Assembly: GCA_025458755.1 (NCBI GenBank)
Contig: JALORT010000109.1
Span: forward strand, 1 to 6,963
Origin: Methylotetracoccus sp.
Lineage (GTDB): Bacteria > Pseudomonadota > Gammaproteobacteria > Methylococcales > Methylococcaceae
Direction: 5' to 3'
Length of the DNA: 6,963 nucleotides
A program made the position numbers and the translations under genes. The notes under the pieces were generated by a model. It searched no databases. It had not been told where the DNA came from and was given only the letters and a program-made list of their open reading frames with translations. This document shows positions 4,922 through 6,963 of the stretch, one piece after another. The first letter of the stretch is position 1. Each line of letters opens with the position of its first letter.

Positions 4922-6184
4922 TCAACAGGCAAGGTCCACGCAAACCTGCTTCAGCGATGGCGACTTGGCCAGCGCATCGGCGACCTGCAGCCGGAAATCG
5001 TGCGCTACCGGCTGATTGATCATCAGGCTGAACGCCTCCCAGCGCCCCTGGCGCTGCACGAAGCCCGCGTAGCAGCTCACGCCCGTCAGCGTGCCGGTCT
5101 TCGCCAACACCTGCCGACCATGCTCCGGCAGCAGCTCGCGATAAGGAGTGAAGGCTTTGACCGCATCCAGCAGTTGGCGCGCGCTCAGCCGGTTTTCTCG
5201 GGCCAAGCCGGCACCGTCCTCGATGTGGTAGCCGTGCCAGCCGAAGGTCTTCTGTACCCACGCGGCTGCAGCACCTTGCGCTGCGGCCATACTCACGGGC
5301 CGCCCGTCGCCGCGGTCGCCCAGCAGCAGGAATAGATCGTTGGCGATGAAGTTGTTGGAATACTTCAACATCGCCGTCAGGACGTTGCGGAGATCGCGGC
5401 TGTTATGATGGCGGAAGATTTGCTTCGCGCCCGTGGGCACGCGTCCTTGGCGCAGTTCGGAACCCACCGCGATGCCCGCGGCATTCAATTTGGCGGCCAG
5501 CAGTTCGCCAAAGTAGCGCACGGCGAGATCGCGTTCCTTCAGGTTGATGCGTCCTCCGCCGTTTTGCGAAGCCAGTGAGCGCGCCAGCGGGGTCAACGGC
5601 GTTTGGTTCTCGGCACTGTGCACTTCGCCGCCGGCGCGAACAACGTCCACGGTGTTGAAGTTCGCGGCCAGTGCCGTGACCGGCGCGTCATAAGGGTTGC
5701 TGCTGGACGAACGGCCGCTGATCTCGACATCGGCGGAAAAGTAGCTGTCGTCGGTGCCGATCCCCGCCAGCGAATGCACACCGCGTTGCTGCAGTTCCTG
5801 CGCGACCCGATCGAGTTCCTGTGAGACCAGGTAAGGGTCGCCATAGCCTTTCACCCACAGCCAGCCGTCCGCGCTCGTATAGAAATCCGTATGAAAATGG
5901 TGGTCCAGACCCCAGCGTTCAATGGCCGCCAGTGCGGTGAGGATTTTCATGGTCGAGGCCGGAATCATCGGCTGGTCGGCCTGATGACGAATCGCCGGGC
6001 GACCGTCCTCCTCCGCGACCAGGCTCGCCTTCGGCAGCGCCAGCGCACGCGACAACGCATCCGCCGAGCCGGCCAGAGCCGGGCCGTCTAGCGGCCAAGT
6101 GAAAGCGACGAATAGCACGACCCGACCAAGGGCGGACCAACGGAGGGAGCGTACGGCGGACACAGGATTGGATTCTGGATTCAT
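4922..6184 (-). CDS. dacB: D-alanyl-D-alanine carboxypeptidase/endopeptidase (PBP4-like, S13 family)
   Basis: A periplasmic serine peptidase of family S13 (PBP4/DacB) that trims D-Ala from, or cleaves cross-links in, peptidoglycan. From the ATG at 6184 it has 420 residues, somewhat shorter than E. coli DacB (477). The three active-site motifs are intact: STMK with S77 and K80, SNN at 276-278, and KTG at 362-364. The downstream DGAGLARENRLS block is also typical of the family. An N-terminal signal peptide is likely: basic residues at 12-21, a hydrophobic core VVLFVAF, then a probable cleavage after ALA near residue 38. A GTG at 6235 would add 17 residues ahead of an already long n-region, so 6184 is preferred, although no strong ribosome binding site precedes either. 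The gene lies 209 bases downstream of a lipoprotein gene on the same strand, too far to assume a common operon. Confidence 0.95.
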   Translation of the reverse strand: MNPESNPVSAVRSLRWSALGRVVLFVAFTWPLDGPALAGSADALSRALALPKASLVAEEDGRPAIRHQADQPMIPASTMKILTALAAIERWGLDHHFHTDFYTSADGWLWVKGYGDPYLVSQELDRVAQELQQRGVHSLAGIGTDDSYFSADVEISGRSSSSNPYDAPVTALAANFNTVDVVRAGGEVHSAENQTPLTPLARSLASQNGGGRINLKERDLAVRYFGELLAAKLNAAGIAVGSELRQGRVPTGAKQIFRHHNSRDLRNVLTAMLKYSNNFIANDLFLLLGDRGDGRPVSMAAAQGAAAAWVQKTFGWHGYHIEDGAGLARENRLSARQLLDAVKAFTPYRELLPEHGRQVLAKTGTLTGVSCYAGFVQRQGRWEAFSLMINQPVAHDFRLQVADALAKSPSLKQVCVDLAC

Positions 6185-6280
6185 CTCGGGTGTGGGTGAT
6201 ACGACGAACTGGGCACAGAGGATCTGAAACAACACACCGGGCCTGGGAAACGGCTCGGCGCCCCTGCTGCGGGGGAAGTC

Positions 6281-6286
6281 ATTGTA
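6281..6286 (-). promoter_or_regulatory. Candidate -10 box upstream of dacB
   Basis: TACAAT (6286-6281) matches the sigma70 -10 consensus at five of six positions and lies about 100 bases before the preferred dacB start. No good -35 box is found 16-18 bases upstream, so this is a weak candidate. A small CCCC/GGGG stem follows just downstream of it. Confidence 0.2.
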
Positions 6287-6393
6287 CTCTCCATCGGCTG
6301 CCCGCCACCCATGAGCTCACGTGCGGCGATCGGCCCGACGACCAACCGCGGTTCGGCACCGGCTTCACCCGCCGGGCGCCGCACGGCGCGCCT

Positions 6394-6651
6394 TTAGTCG
6401 GGATTCGGAAGCTGCGCGCAATGGCTGTTCTCCTCCTTGCAGCTAAGCTTGTACACACTGCCGCCAAGGCACTGGCGGTGCGCTTCGTCGACGGCGGCCT
6501 GCCGCTCGGGCTCGATCCCCAGAAAAAGGTCGCCTTTGCTGTCGCGCAGGACGCATTTCCACGGATAGGTGGAAGCCAGCGGAAACAGCGGCGCTCCGCC
6601 GCATCCGCCGACCGAGAGGCTGGTGACCAGCAACAATAACTTGCTTCTCAT
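6394..6651 (-). CDS. Small cysteine-rich lipoprotein, function unknown
   Basis: An 85-residue predicted lipoprotein. It has a short basic start (MRSK), a hydrophobic segment LLLLVTSLSV, and a lipobox ending VGGC in which C17 would be lipidated. The mature part carries four more cysteines (C33, C61, C71, C78), enough for two disulfides in the periplasm. The pattern W-x-C, then acidic and glycine residues (RDSKGDLFLG), an Ala-rich helix EPERQAAVDEAHRQC and S-C...C near the end resembles small secreted cysteine proteins that I cannot assign to a named family. The ATG at 6651 is preferred because AGGAG lies five bases upstream and the signal sequence begins there; the same frame is open further upstream, to a GTG at 6870, but that extension would bury the signal. 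The gene ends at TAA 6396-6394. Position relative to a peptidoglycan enzyme suggests an envelope role only loosely. Confidence 0.7.
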   Translation of the reverse strand: MRSKLLLLVTSLSVGGCGGAPLFPLASTYPWKCVLRDSKGDLFLGIEPERQAAVDEAHRQCLGGSVYKLSCKEENSHCAQLPNPD

Positions 6652-6667
6652 GTGTACTCCTGTGTCA

Positions 6668-6904
6668 TGACAGGGCGCAACCGCCCACGCGGCGAGACCA
6701 TGCCCCCGATCGATGAATAACCCCAAGACATCCTCGGGGATCCACGGTGACGAAATCGCGCTCGACCGGATCGTCGACGCTGATGTGATGGACATCGGAA
6801 CCGGCCTCGCGTCGGAGGCAGGTGGCGTAAACCGTGCAAACGCGGATTTCAAAAACGGATGTACGCTCACGCAGCAGGTAAGCGCCGCGGACTAAAAATC
6901 GATG
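6668..6904 (-). pseudogene. Coding-like open frame without a start, possible gene remnant
   Basis: The 312 bases upstream of the lipoprotein gene (6652-6963) hold no complete gene. One minus-strand frame is open for 79 codons, from just after a TGA at 6907-6905 to a TGA at 6667-6665. It reads as plausible protein, for example RGAYLLRERTSVFEIRVC and GSDVHHISVDDPVERDFVTV, with mostly G or C at third positions in its middle part, unlike the other frames. Its first ATG, GTG or TTG codon comes only late (the GTG in FVTV), so as it stands it is not a normal gene. Another minus-strand frame, open from the window edge with a GTG, ends at a TGA just inside it; a frameshift joining the two is possible. 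I do not recognise the product. It may equally be chance. Confidence 0.25.
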
Positions 6905-6963
6905 TCAATCTTGTCAATTCGCTGACTGGCCGCGCATTTTGCCACGAAAACACGCTGTCGCCT

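Overview
The window is GC-rich (roughly 60% by eye) chromosomal DNA from a proteobacterium, most likely a gammaproteobacterium. That placement rests on a clear YceH (UPF0502) homologue, a periplasmic PBP4-type D-Ala-D-Ala carboxypeptidase, and a cluster of palindromic dispersed repeats of the kind scattered through gamma- and betaproteobacterial genomes. The genus cannot be fixed from the sequence alone. No rRNA, tRNA, CRISPR array, transposase or phage gene was seen.

Left part (1-1737, plus strand): the possible tail of an upstream gene (stop at 115-117), then a TVP38/TMEM64 (VTT-domain) inner-membrane protein and, 82 bases later, yceH. Both probably start at TTG codons preceded by GGAG. A 261-base convergent gap (1738-1998) with a very GC-rich hairpin separates yceH from the minus-strand genes.

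Middle part (1999-4610, minus strand): a type II toxin-antitoxin operon is transcribed leftwards. A Xre/MbcA/ParS-type antitoxin overlaps a RES-domain toxin by ATGA. Upstream is a sigma70-like promoter carrying a repeated 11-base motif that could be the autoregulatory operator. The toxin start codon lies between two perfect hairpins, one of which covers its weak ribosome binding site, which suggests toxin translation depends on antitoxin translation. A terminator-like hairpin follows the toxin. After a 411-base gap comes a class 3 (alpha/beta hydrolase) lipase with its own strong ribosome binding site, so it is probably not part of the TA operon.

Right part (4611-6963): about 310 bases of intergenic DNA hold three consecutive palindromic repeats. 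Then come, on the minus strand, dacB (PBP4-like) and, upstream of it, a small cysteine-rich lipoprotein. The last 300 bases contain no gene with a convincing start, but they hold a coding-like minus-strand open frame that may be a gene remnant.

I see no large undescribed system. The items most worth a second look are the translational control around the RES toxin start, the TA operator repeats, the small four-cysteine lipoprotein and the two start-less open frames.
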